A stretch of 64,000 nucleotides of DNA, taken from assembly GCA_052246695.1 (NCBI GenBank), contig JBQQCK010000012.1, one strand, 5' to 3'. This document shows positions 53,624 to 62,369 of the stretch, piece after piece (the first letter of the stretch is position 1; each line of letters begins with the position of its first letter). The stretch comes from Gracilibacillus sp052246695. Its GTDB lineage: Bacteria > Bacillota > Bacilli > Bacillales > Amphibacillaceae. The notes under the pieces are model-generated. The model made no database searches and was not told the origin of the DNA. It was given only the letters and a program-made list of their open reading frames with translations. Position numbers and translations under genes: made by a program.

Positions 53624-53819
53624 ATTATAAGCGACCTTTTCTTTCTGACTGAGTGATAAGGGAGATGGGTTGTATTTTTTTGTACTATCAATAGTATTAA
53701 CCATTGTTGTTGATAGTATAAAAAAATCAAGGTTATCGCCAATAATTAGCGATAAGCCAAGTTTGTCTTAAAGAATATAATGTGATTAGCATGGAGATTG
53801 ATGAGGAGAGATGGAATTC

Positions 53820-53975
53820 ATGACTAAAATCAAAAACGAAGGCACCAAACTCATCAAACGTAAAAAATTTCCCAAAATTACACAATGGAAAGGGAAGACA
53901 AGACAAGAGAAACGTCATCAGGCTATGTTAAATAGGGTAAAGAAATGGCAAAAAGATGATAGCACTTATTTATAA
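53820..53975 (+). CDS. Second tiny basic protein after SpoIISA, possible third component
   Basis: 51 residues, about one-third Lys/Arg: MTKIKNEGTKLIKRKKFPK.. ending VKKWQKDDSTYL. Too short for usual ORF cut-offs. GAGGAG about 11 bases before ATG 53820; an ATG at 53811 in the same frame abuts that site. B. subtilis has a third small gene, spoIISC, that also counters SpoIISA; this is a positional candidate only. Confidence 0.5.
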   Translation: MTKIKNEGTKLIKRKKFPKITQWKGKTRQEKRHQAMLNRVKKWQKDDSTYL

Positions 53976-54060
53976 TGTATTATACTAATATTGGGTTTTT
54001 AAGAAGAAATAAAGGAGTAGGAGTGCTGTAGTTAAACAAGTAAATAATCGGAATATAGTA

Positions 54061-54104
54061 AAACACTTGGATGAAAATTTGACTTTTATCCAAGTGTTTT
54101 TTTT
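54061..54104. terminator. Terminator after the SpoIIS-like locus
   Basis: aaacacttggatgaaaa / ttttatccaagtgttt long stem with eight T. The rest of 53976-54349 is AT-rich leader for the next gene with no clear promoter pair. Confidence 0.9.
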
Positions 54105-54349
54105 GTTAAATAAAATTATTAAAGGATTAGCAAAATGAATAAATAATTCAATTAAGATTGCTCTAATGTAAAACATCCAATATACAAAAAAAGCTTGTTG
54201 TACATTTTAAGTTAATTTGGATCTTATCAGCTAGAATGATATCCCTGAATAATATTACGAATTTTACATAAGTTTACCATTTGTTTACTTTTGTTTAACA
54301 CTCAACTTGTATAGTAAAAGAGTATCGAATAAAAGGAGGGAATGGCGAA

Positions 54350-57300
54350 ATGAGAGAAAAATGGACAAGCAAATTGTCACTTCTTATTATCTTCTTGTTA
54401 ATTTTCACTAATGTATTCACATATGTTCCTGTGACATATGCCAATACAAATGAAAATTTGGTACAAGAAGAGGTTACAGTTGAGGAAAATGGAGAAGCAG
54501 GTTTGACAAGTGAAAAACAGGCAACTGAAGAAGCAAACCACCCTTTTACTGAAGAGATAGAACAGTCGACCGATGTAAACGATAATGTATCAGCTGATAC
54601 ATCTGAAAAGGCTCCATCCACTTCAAAGGAAGAGCAGGAACATAACGAAGAATCCGAAGTGAAGGAAGAGGCAGTTTCGGAAAATAAGCAAGTTGCTGAA
54701 GAACAGACCAAACAAGAAGAGAACAAGTATGAAGAAGTAATTGATCATGAGAATGAAGAAAATTTTTCATTAGAACAGACAGATCCCAAAGAAGTAGCAA
54801 ATCCCCCACAAGAAGATAGCACTACCGAAGAGAATACTGAAACGACTAAAAACGAGATGAAAGCGCAATCCACAATTGATTATCAAACACTGCCAACACT
54901 TTTACTAACAGAAATTATGCCGAACAATGATGGGGCAGATGAATTTGAATATTTTGAAGTATATAATAACAGTGATAAAGCAATTTTATTAGACTATTAT
55001 ACTATTGCATTACGTTATACAGATGGGAGCACTAATGATAAAGCTTTCGAATTCCCTGAAGTCACGATTCCGGCAGGGGAAACACTTGTTTTTTGGCGTA
55101 ATCCTGCACAATTAAGTGTTGATGACTTTAATGCTCATTATGCAACTGAATTAACAGAAGATCAAATTGTTTCCTATCAAGGAACAGGTTTTTATAATAG
55201 TGGAAATCGAGGCGTAGTCATTAAAGATGATCACGAAGAAATGATATCCAACCGTTACCTTAAAGAAGATATTTCGTCCGGAAAAGTGGTTACATATAAA
55301 TATCCAACTGATTCCATTGAAATGGAACCTTTTCAAACGGTGGCTGATCCAACTCCAGGAAGTTTGGAAGAAGACCAAATACCTGTTGAAAAAGTAAGGA
55401 CTGAAGAAATCAACAAGCCCGAAATTGAACATAAACCGGTAACTGATGCACAAGAAGGTAAATCGATCACAATTAAAGCTGCAATATTAAGTGAAGAGAA
55501 TAAGGTAAGAGGAACTTTACACTATCGTTCAGAAGAAGGGTCATTTGAACAAATGAACATGACCTTAGTTGAGAATAATCTGTATGAAGCAACCATTAAC
55601 AGTGACAATGTTACTGCTGGTGTAGTCGAATATTATATAACAGCAAAAAATCCACAAAAACGTCTGCGTTATCCAGAGGCAGAAAGCGAAACATTTAGTG
55701 TTGATGTAGCGACAATCGACGAGTCGAATGAGGATTTTCAGCAGTACCCGCATTTACTCATCACAGAAATTTCACCAAATACTGCTGGTGGAGGAACAGA
55801 CTACTTTGAATATTTTGAGCTTTATAATAACACCAATCAGACCTTATCCTTTAATCAATATGCTCACATTTATTATTACACAGATTCCGGACGTGAGGTT
55901 CAATTTCAGGTTCCTGCAATAGATATCGAGTCTCAGGAAACACTTGTTTTCTGGCATAACAATGGGAATAATTCATTAGAGGATTTTAATGCACATTTTT
56001 CTACCAGTCTTTCAAGTGAACAAGTGGTAGAAGTTACTGATACGACATTTCCTGGTTTTGCAAATGGAGGAGACCGTGCATTAATATTGAAAGACGCTTT
56101 GCATCAAGAAGTAATTTATGCAGATTATGAAGGAGTAGATAATGATAATACTGGTACTGTTATCCAATATAAATACCCGTATGAAGGAACGAAAATGACT
56201 AAGTTGAAAACAATGGCTACTCCAACCCCTGGATCGATTACCGATGAACAGGTACCTGTAGAGGTAGTCACTGTAGAAGAGCAAGAAGAAGATACAACAG
56301 CACCTGTAATAACGCATGAATCCATATCATCAGTTCCTGCTTTTTCCCCAGTTACGATAGAAGCTGAAGTAACTGATGATCTGGCGCTTCCCGATGTTAC
56401 CCTTTTTGTAAAAAATAAAGATTCGGAGTATCGTAGTTTAACTATGTCACCTGATTCAGCTAACCCTGGTAAATATATAGCGGAAATACCAGGCGTGTAT
56501 GTGGAATCTGACTTAACCTATTATATCGAAGCAACTGATGGTGTAAATAAAGATAAAACAGAAGAATTCACGGTGTCCGTTTCTCAGAATGAAGTAGATT
56601 TCCAATCATTGCCACCATTAATAGTAACGGAAATTGTTCCGGATTCCTCAAATGTTGGCTCTGCAGATGGCTATGAATTTATTGAAATCTATAATAATAC
56701 GAATCAAGATATTCCTTTTGAGCATTACAAAATGCAATACCGTTATGGCAGTGATCCGGCAAGTGATGTCATTTGGCCTTCTATCCCTGATGATGTCGTG
56801 ATCCCTGCGAATGAAACATTAGTATTTTGGATTATTAATGGGCAAAACAATAATAAGACGGTAGAAGATTTTAATGCGAATTATGGATCTGATTTAATAA
56901 AAGATAAAGATATCGTGAGAATTGAATCAGCAGGTATGGCTAATGGTAGTATGCGTGGGCTGATTATTGCTTCTAATATTGGTCACGAGTATTCTGTAGC
57001 TTATTATAATGATTTGGATACTATAGATGATACTGAACCGAATAAGGGCATTTTATATAAGTATCCATCAGATGAATCGATTCAAATGGAAAAGGTGAGT
57101 GCTTCAACACTTGATGCTACACCTGGTGTCGTGGAAGAATATCAGGTGCCAGCAGAATCTGTTCAAGTTCCATCAGATGAAACTGCTCCCGTTATTGAAG
57201 ATGTAACGGGCATTGAAACAATTAACCAAACAGACAACTTAGATGTCACAGCTCAAGCATTTGACCAGGAAGAATTAAAAACAGTTGCAGTTTATTATCG

Positions 57301-60300
57301 TACAAATCCAAATGAGGAATACCAGAAAGCTTTGATCGAACAGGGAGAACGGGAAGGAGTATTCTCATATCGTATCTATGCCCCTGAGATGATTGGAAAT
57401 TCAGAAATTGAGTATTATTTTGAAGCATCAGATGGAGTAAACACGACTAAAACAGCTACCCAAACTGTATCTATTGATAGTGATTTTGATGACAGTCCAT
57501 TACGTTTAAATACGGAAGAAGGACAAGTTCTGAATGATAATTATGTGCTCAAAGGAACGTCCAATATTGATCAACCAACTGAAATGGAAATGAGCATTGA
57601 TGGTGAGCAAGTACCATCAAATTATCAAGCATTGGAACATGAAGCTTATTTTGCTTTTGAAGTAAGTGGAGTTAATACGTATTTTCAAAATGGTGTGACG
57701 ATCGGAAACGAAGTAATTGATATTTTTGATGACTGGATGGCCCAATGGGAGACGATCACAGTGCCCGTGGATCCTAATCACTTATCAATTGGTGAAAATA
57801 CGATCACAATACGTGCAGGTAATAAAGCAAATCCTTGGGAGGGTGATCCTGGAGAAAACCGTGATGATTACAATTTGCGTAATGTACGATTAGTTTTGGC
57901 AGATGGAACCATTCTGACGGACCCAAATCACGAAAATCCCGATAATGTATTAGATATGGGGGATGATGGTACACAGCGAATTGCGGAGGATTTCACTTTT
58001 ACCCTTACAGGAGATCATGCACAATCTATTGCCTATGAGTGGGACACTACGGAAGCTACAGATGGTGAACATATAGTAGAAGTAGCTGATTCAAAGCAGA
58101 CTGTACAGAAAAAGGTGTTTGTTGATAATACAGCACCAAATGTTGAACCAACAATTGAAATGGAACAAACCTATAAAGGTGCTTTTACAATTGATGCAGT
58201 GATTGATGATGAAATTGCAGGAGTGAAAGATTACCATGCAGAACTGGATGGAGAAGAAATAGAACTACCTTACGATACATCATCAGGTGAGCTTGCAAAT
58301 GGTGGGCATAAATTACTTATAACTACTACAGATCAAGTTGGAAACCAGGGAAGAAAAGAAATTACTTTTTACACTGTAGACGAAAATCCCGAAATATCTG
58401 ATAATCAAACAAATGTAACAGACGGTGATCCAATATTAAAGGTTCGTGTCGGTGATCCAACCGACGATAAAGTAAATGTTGGATTTTACCAAGGATTCCG
58501 GTATAAACCTTCTGATACTGATTACGTGGTATCTTATCAAGGAGCTTCACCAATAGAGCCACCAAACACAAATGAGATTGCCGATTCAGTAGTATTAGAG
58601 AATAAAGAGATTTCACTAGTGTCTGAGAAAGATGGCGATTACTTAATAACGGATGATACTACGAAATTTCCATATCATCGATTTGACGTAACATTAGATA
58701 GTACAGTCGATAAAGATGATATTGTCGAATTAGAATGGAATGGTAATTCTTTAGCAGGCAGAAAAGTAACCATGTACGCTTGGAATGTAGTGTCATCCAA
58801 GTGGGTCATCATTGATTATCAAATTGCCGGAGAGGTTGATTTTTCTCTGAAGGGTAATGTAGACGTTTCTTCATATAGTAAAGATCATCAAATCCAGGTT
58901 ATGATTCAAGATGAAATACCAGCAAATCGTGATGAATATGACTATACTTTTGTCTGGATGTCAGACACACAATATTATTCAGAGAGTTATCCTTACATTT
59001 ATCAGCGTCAAACAGAATGGATTGCGGAGCAGCAAGATGAAATGAAAATTGAGTATGTTATTCATAGTGGAGATTTAGTAGATGAAGCGGATCAGGAGTA
59101 TCAATGGGATAATGCAGATGAATTTATGAGAACATTAGATGATGCAGAAGTACCTTATGGTGTTCTTGCAGGAAATCATGATGTATTACAAAAAACAGAA
59201 GACTATAGTGAATATTATAAATATTTCGGTGAAGACCGTTTTGCCGACAAACCTTATTATGGCGGGTCTTATCTTAATAACCGTGGTCACTATGACTTAA
59301 TTTCTGTTGATGGAAACGACTATATTATGCTTTATTTAGGATGGGGTATTGATGATGAAGGTATCGCATGGATGAATGATGTATTAAGTCAATATCCGGA
59401 CCGTACAGCGATCTTAACATTCCATGAGTATCTGCAGGCAACTGGGACACGCCATCCACTTGGTGAAAAGCTATACCAAGAAGTAGTACTTCCAAATGAA
59501 AATGTCGTAGCAGTATTGTCTGGTCATTATCATGAAGCACAAACGTTAGTTGATGAAATTGATGATGATGGGGATGGTAATACTGATCGAACTGTGTATC
59601 AAATGTTATCAGACTATCAAGCAGGCCCTGAAGGTGGGCAAGGATATATGCGTCTGATGCACTTTGATACGGAAAATAATAGAATTTTTGTAAATACTTA
59701 TTCACCATATATGGATGATTATAATTATTATGATACAGAAGAATATCCAAATAAAGATGAATTTATGATAGATTTGGATTTAACAGCCAAAGAGAAGCGT
59801 GTCGCAACAGATAGTTTTGCAGTTAATGTGTACACCGAAAATGAAATTGGAACGGTAGAGAATGTAGCAAGTGGAGATACAGCTGAAGTAACATGGACCG
59901 CTCTTACGGAAGGAAAACAATATTTCTGGTATGCCTCCGTGTCTGATGATTTTACAGGTGAGACTAGATCACCAATCATGTCTTTTGTAAAAGGTGAGGA
60001 TGATACTACTGATGGAGAGATAGGAGATGGTGGTGAAAATGGAAATCAAGATGAGGATCAAACTGAAAATGATCCTGAACCACAGCCTAATCCAAATCCT
60101 AACTCTAACCCAAATCCAGATTCGGGTAACGGAAATAATGAAACTGAAAATGATCAAAAGTCTGAACACAATGAGGATCAAGCATCCCAAGAAACAGAAA
60201 AGAACAACAATCAAGAACATGAAAATAATGCCGATCACACAATAGATTCCAACAACACTAATATTAATTTGCCAGAAACAGCCACTAAGATGTATCGGTA

Positions 60301-60373
60301 TCTAGCATTAAGTATTATTTTACTTCTCATTGGTGCCATGTTATATTTTAGAACTCGCAAGGATACAAATTAA
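54350..60373 (+). CDS. Sortase-anchored surface protein with three lamin-tail domains and a metallophosphoesterase
   Basis: 2007 residues. Signal peptide (1-34, ends TYA-N), an acidic E/N-rich spacer (35-175), then three repeats of lamin-tail domain plus Ig-like module: about 176-450, 460-740 and 750-1020. Each lamin-tail starts with a PxLLxTEIxPN-type strand and a YFE(V/L)YNN motif. Beta-sandwich modules follow to about 1520, then a calcineurin-like metallophosphoesterase (about 1530-1760) with SDTQYY, GDLVDEADQEYQWDN, GNHD and SGHYHEA. A final linker leads to LPETA (1974), a hydrophobic helix and RTRKD. Likely an extracellular phosphodiesterase/nucleotidase or nuclease held on the wall. AGGAGG site. 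Lone transcription unit. Confidence 0.9.
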   Translation: MREKWTSKLSLLIIFLLIFTNVFTYVPVTYANTNENLVQEEVTVEENGEAGLTSEKQATEEANHPFTEEIEQSTDVNDNVSADTSEKAPSTSKEEQEHNEESEVKEEAVSENKQVAEEQTKQEENKYEEVIDHENEENFSLEQTDPKEVANPPQEDSTTEENTETTKNEMKAQSTIDYQTLPTLLLTEIMPNNDGADEFEYFEVYNNSDKAILLDYYTIALRYTDGSTNDKAFEFPEVTIPAGETLVFWRNPAQLSVDDFNAHYATELTEDQIVSYQGTGFYNSGNRGVVIKDDHEEMISNRYLKEDISSGKVVTYKYPTDSIEMEPFQTVADPTPGSLEEDQIPVEKVRTEEINKPEIEHKPVTDAQEGKSITIKAAILSEENKVRGTLHYRSEEGSFEQMNMTLVENNLYEATINSDNVTAGVVEYYITAKNPQKRLRYPEAESETFSVDVATIDESNEDFQQYPHLLITEISPNTAGGGTDYFEYFELYNNTNQTLSFNQYAHIYYYTDSGREVQFQVPAIDIESQETLVFWHNNGNNSLEDFNAHFSTSLSSEQVVEVTDTTFPGFANGGDRALILKDALHQEVIYADYEGVDNDNTGTVIQYKYPYEGTKMTKLKTMATPTPGSITDEQVPVEVVTVEEQEEDTTAPVITHESISSVPAFSPVTIEAEVTDDLALPDVTLFVKNKDSEYRSLTMSPDSANPGKYIAEIPGVYVESDLTYYIEATDGVNKDKTEEFTVSVSQNEVDFQSLPPLIVTEIVPDSSNVGSADGYEFIEIYNNTNQDIPFEHYKMQYRYGSDPASDVIWPSIPDDVVIPANETLVFWIINGQNNNKTVEDFNANYGSDLIKDKDIVRIESAGMANGSMRGLIIASNIGHEYSVAYYNDLDTIDDTEPNKGILYKYPSDESIQMEKVSASTLDATPGVVEEYQVPAESVQVPSDETAPVIEDVTGIETINQTDNLDVTAQAFDQEELKTVAVYYRTNPNEEYQKALIEQGEREGVFSYRIYAPEMIGNSEIEYYFEASDGVNTTKTATQTVSIDSDFDDSPLRLNTEEGQVLNDNYVLKGTSNIDQPTEMEMSIDGEQVPSNYQALEHEAYFAFEVSGVNTYFQNGVTIGNEVIDIFDDWMAQWETITVPVDPNHLSIGENTITIRAGNKANPWEGDPGENRDDYNLRNVRLVLADGTILTDPNHENPDNVLDMGDDGTQRIAEDFTFTLTGDHAQSIAYEWDTTEATDGEHIVEVADSKQTVQKKVFVDNTAPNVEPTIEMEQTYKGAFTIDAVIDDEIAGVKDYHAELDGEEIELPYDTSSGELANGGHKLLITTTDQVGNQGRKEITFYTVDENPEISDNQTNVTDGDPILKVRVGDPTDDKVNVGFYQGFRYKPSDTDYVVSYQGASPIEPPNTNEIADSVVLENKEISLVSEKDGDYLITDDTTKFPYHRFDVTLDSTVDKDDIVELEWNGNSLAGRKVTMYAWNVVSSKWVIIDYQIAGEVDFSLKGNVDVSSYSKDHQIQVMIQDEIPANRDEYDYTFVWMSDTQYYSESYPYIYQRQTEWIAEQQDEMKIEYVIHSGDLVDEADQEYQWDNADEFMRTLDDAEVPYGVLAGNHDVLQKTEDYSEYYKYFGEDRFADKPYYGGSYLNNRGHYDLISVDGNDYIMLYLGWGIDDEGIAWMNDVLSQYPDRTAILTFHEYLQATGTRHPLGEKLYQEVVLPNENVVAVLSGHYHEAQTLVDEIDDDGDGNTDRTVYQMLSDYQAGPEGGQGYMRLMHFDTENNRIFVNTYSPYMDDYNYYDTEEYPNKDEFMIDLDLTAKEKRVATDSFAVNVYTENEIGTVENVASGDTAEVTWTALTEGKQYFWYASVSDDFTGETRSPIMSFVKGEDDTTDGEIGDGGENGNQDEDQTENDPEPQPNPNPNSNPNPDSGNGNNETENDQKSEHNEDQASQETEKNNNQEHENNADHTIDSNNTNINLPETATKMYRYLALSIILLLIGAMLYFRTRKDTN

Positions 60374-60449
60374 ATTTTAGGAAGGGATGTAGTCACAGAC
60401 TAAGTAGTTCCGTTTCGGTGGAGAAACATACGAAATAGCATACTAATTA

Positions 60450-60488
60450 ACAGACCAAATCGCATATGATTTGGTCTGTTGTTTTTTC
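60450..60488 (+). terminator. Terminator of the surface-protein gene
   Basis: acagaccaaatc / gatttggtctgt stem, 6-base loop, TGTTTTTT. The rest of the 60374-60765 gap shows a near-palindrome at ttcgcatgcgaa and nothing else. Confidence 0.92.
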
Positions 60489-60765
60489 CTTATATATCAA
60501 TGTTTATTGGATATTAACAATTGAATTCGCATGCGAAATCGCACCTTAAATAAAAAAGTGACAATAACTGTTGTCAAGGTGCTAATTACTATGTTATTTG
60601 GTGTACCAATTGCTATGTTGATTTTAATAATTAGGAAATTGTAATTTTATGTTAAAATAAATGTAGAGTTTGTGAAGAGAAGTTCTTGAACGGGCAGGAT
60701 AGTAAAATCTATATAATGAAACTTATCTTAATAAATTATTATATATTTGAAAGGTAGGTTAAAAA

Positions 60766-60987
60766 ATGGCAGGCATAATTATCATAATCAGTAGTTTATT
60801 ACTTGGTCTTATTGTCTTTAAAATATCTAAAACAAAGTTTCAAAAAACATTTATATCTTTTTTGTCCATTGTCTTATACGCTTTCTTGCTATTTTTTATT
60901 GGAATGGGGTTAGGGAATTTATTTTTCATTCTCTTTGCAATATTACCTATTATTATTGGGATATTTATTTGGCTTAGAAGTAAATAA
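60766..60987 (+). CDS. Small membrane protein
   Basis: 73 residues, two predicted transmembrane helices flanking a short basic loop (SKTKFQKTF) and ending LRSK. GAAAGGTAGG before ATG 60766. Not recognised. Confidence 0.6.
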   Translation: MAGIIIIISSLLLGLIVFKISKTKFQKTFISFLSIVLYAFLLFFIGMGLGNLFFILFAILPIIIGIFIWLRSK

Positions 60988-61156
60988 ATTTTTATGAAAA
61001 AGTATTAGTTGTTGAACTATCGAGTGCTTATGTTGAACAAGGAGTTGTTGAGACTGGCATCTCTTATTGTGCTAAAGGGCAGAAGAGTTGAACAAGCAGG
61101 ACTTTCATATATGACTACTAAATGAATAAATAAAGACTTTTTTGAGGGTGAAATGA

Positions 61157-61327
61157 ATGAACACAAAACCTAACTTCGGCATTACATGGAGAAGTGAGCA
61201 TGATAGCCTCGCTAGGCTTGCCAGCATGGTTTTAAAAAAGCTGGCTTCCTGGCATAGAAATCTATGCTCACAGAGGCTCATTGTCAGGCCTCCTAATTTT
61301 AAGAAAATTATTCAGTTAGAAAATTAA
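61157..61327 (+). other. Cloverleaf-like inverted-repeat element overlapping a 56-codon frame
   Basis: Outer stem GTGAGCAT 61194-61201 / ATGCTCAC 61264-61271 encloses two hairpins, AGCCT-AGGCT (61205-61218) and GCCAGC-GCTGGC (61220-61245); a third hairpin GAGGC-GCCTC is at 61273-61292. A frame beginning ATG 61157 with GAGGGTG upstream runs through all stems (starts MNTKPNFGITWRSEHD) and stops at 61327. The stems look more constrained than the frame. It is not a tRNA: no T-loop or D-loop sequence. Possible mobile-element end, recombination site or structured RNA. Confidence 0.45.
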
Positions 61328-61507
61328 CTTTTTTGTGTCCAAAATATTGACCTAGATTCATAGTTAAATGTAAAGTTAATAAATAGATAATTAATTTTTT
61401 AAATACTATGAGTTTGTGAATAAGTACACTTAAACTGACTAGCAGTTTAGCGACAGATAGACATATCTAATATAGTGTGCTTATCTAGTTGAATGGAGGG
61501 TCTAATC

Positions 61508-62026
61508 ATGGGCATTAGGAATTATCTGATTGGAGGCGTTTCCGGCTCCGGCAAAACTACGGTCTGCAACGAATTACAGCGGCGCGGCTACCATGCCATT
61601 CATGGTGACCGTGAATTGGTTTATCAAGGCGATCCAGAAACTGGTACCCCGACGGATGGCTTTAAACCCGAACACCATATTTGGCATGTAGACAAAGTAA
61701 AAGCTTTGATCGCCAATCAGGATGAGGCGGTAACATTTTTCTGCGGTGGTTCGCGGAATTTTCACAAATACATCGATCTCTTCGACGGCGTGTTTGTCCT
61801 TGATGTCGACCTGGAAACCTCTCTCCGGCGGATTGATGAGCGAGTGGCACTGGACCCAACTGACTGGGGTGGCAGACCAGAGGAACGGGAAATCAGTAAG
61901 CGCATGTATCAAACTAAAGAAGGCGTTCCCAAAAATGGGATTATAATCGACGCCACGGCACCGATTGATCACGTCGTTGACGAGATCATCCGTCAAAGCG
62001 AAGAAAATAAACACCAACGACAGTAA
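61508..62026 (+). CDS. P-loop kinase-like protein, GC-richer than its surroundings
   Basis: 172 residues. Walker A GGVSGSGKTTVCNEL at the N-terminus, HGDRELVY, FFCGGSRN (Walker-B-adjacent), and a lid with RRIDERVALDPTDWGG, the layout of a small nucleoside/shikimate-kinase-like AAA ATPase. Substrate unknown. ATG 61508 follows GGAGGG at 61495-61500; an earlier in-frame ATG at 61493 overlaps that site. Base composition is clearly more G+C-rich than neighbours, which suggests recent transfer. Confidence 0.78.
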   Translation: MGIRNYLIGGVSGSGKTTVCNELQRRGYHAIHGDRELVYQGDPETGTPTDGFKPEHHIWHVDKVKALIANQDEAVTFFCGGSRNFHKYIDLFDGVFVLDVDLETSLRRIDERVALDPTDWGGRPEEREISKRMYQTKEGVPKNGIIIDATAPIDHVVDEIIRQSEENKHQRQ

Positions 62027-62088
62027 ACTTACGGTTGCGACAGCCGCCCAATACACCGGTGCACCTGGATACGAATTTTATTTCAGAC

Positions 62089-62268
62089 ATGTTAAATTAC
62101 GTAGGAAATACACTAGATATTTTTAGTATATTGGCACTGATTTTAGGGGTAGGGTATCTAATTTGGGAAGAAATTTATGCCTATCAAGATACCAAAAATC
62201 AAAAAAATGAAAAACCCGTTCTTCAACTAAAGGGTTGGCGCGACAAGTTCTGTAATAAGCGTTTCTAA
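62089..62268 (+). CDS. Possible small membrane protein or gene scrap
   Basis: 59 codons with one hydrophobic helix (NTLDIFSILALILGVGYLIW) and a charged tail. No clear ribosome binding site. The preceding 60 bases (about 62030-62088) are GC-richer and protein-like in another frame, so this may be a join between the tail of an imported segment and native DNA. Confidence 0.3.
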   Translation: MLNYVGNTLDIFSILALILGVGYLIWEEIYAYQDTKNQKNEKPVLQLKGWRDKFCNKRF

Positions 62269-62369
62269 CGTGAAATACAGGGAATTCATTAAATTGAATG
62301 CTAACTCTACAAGGGAGGATAGGAATGACGGAAACATGTTTCCTGAAACTATCCCATCAATACTCCTGC

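Noticed and set aside
59325..59750. 141-codon gene on the minus strand
   Set aside because: It is a His/Tyr-rich shadow of the surface-protein gene in the reverse frame, with no start signal.
61194..61271. tRNA gene
   Set aside because: Cloverleaf-like stems, but there is no GGTTCGA-type T-loop, no D-loop signature, no 5-base anticodon arm and the size is wrong.
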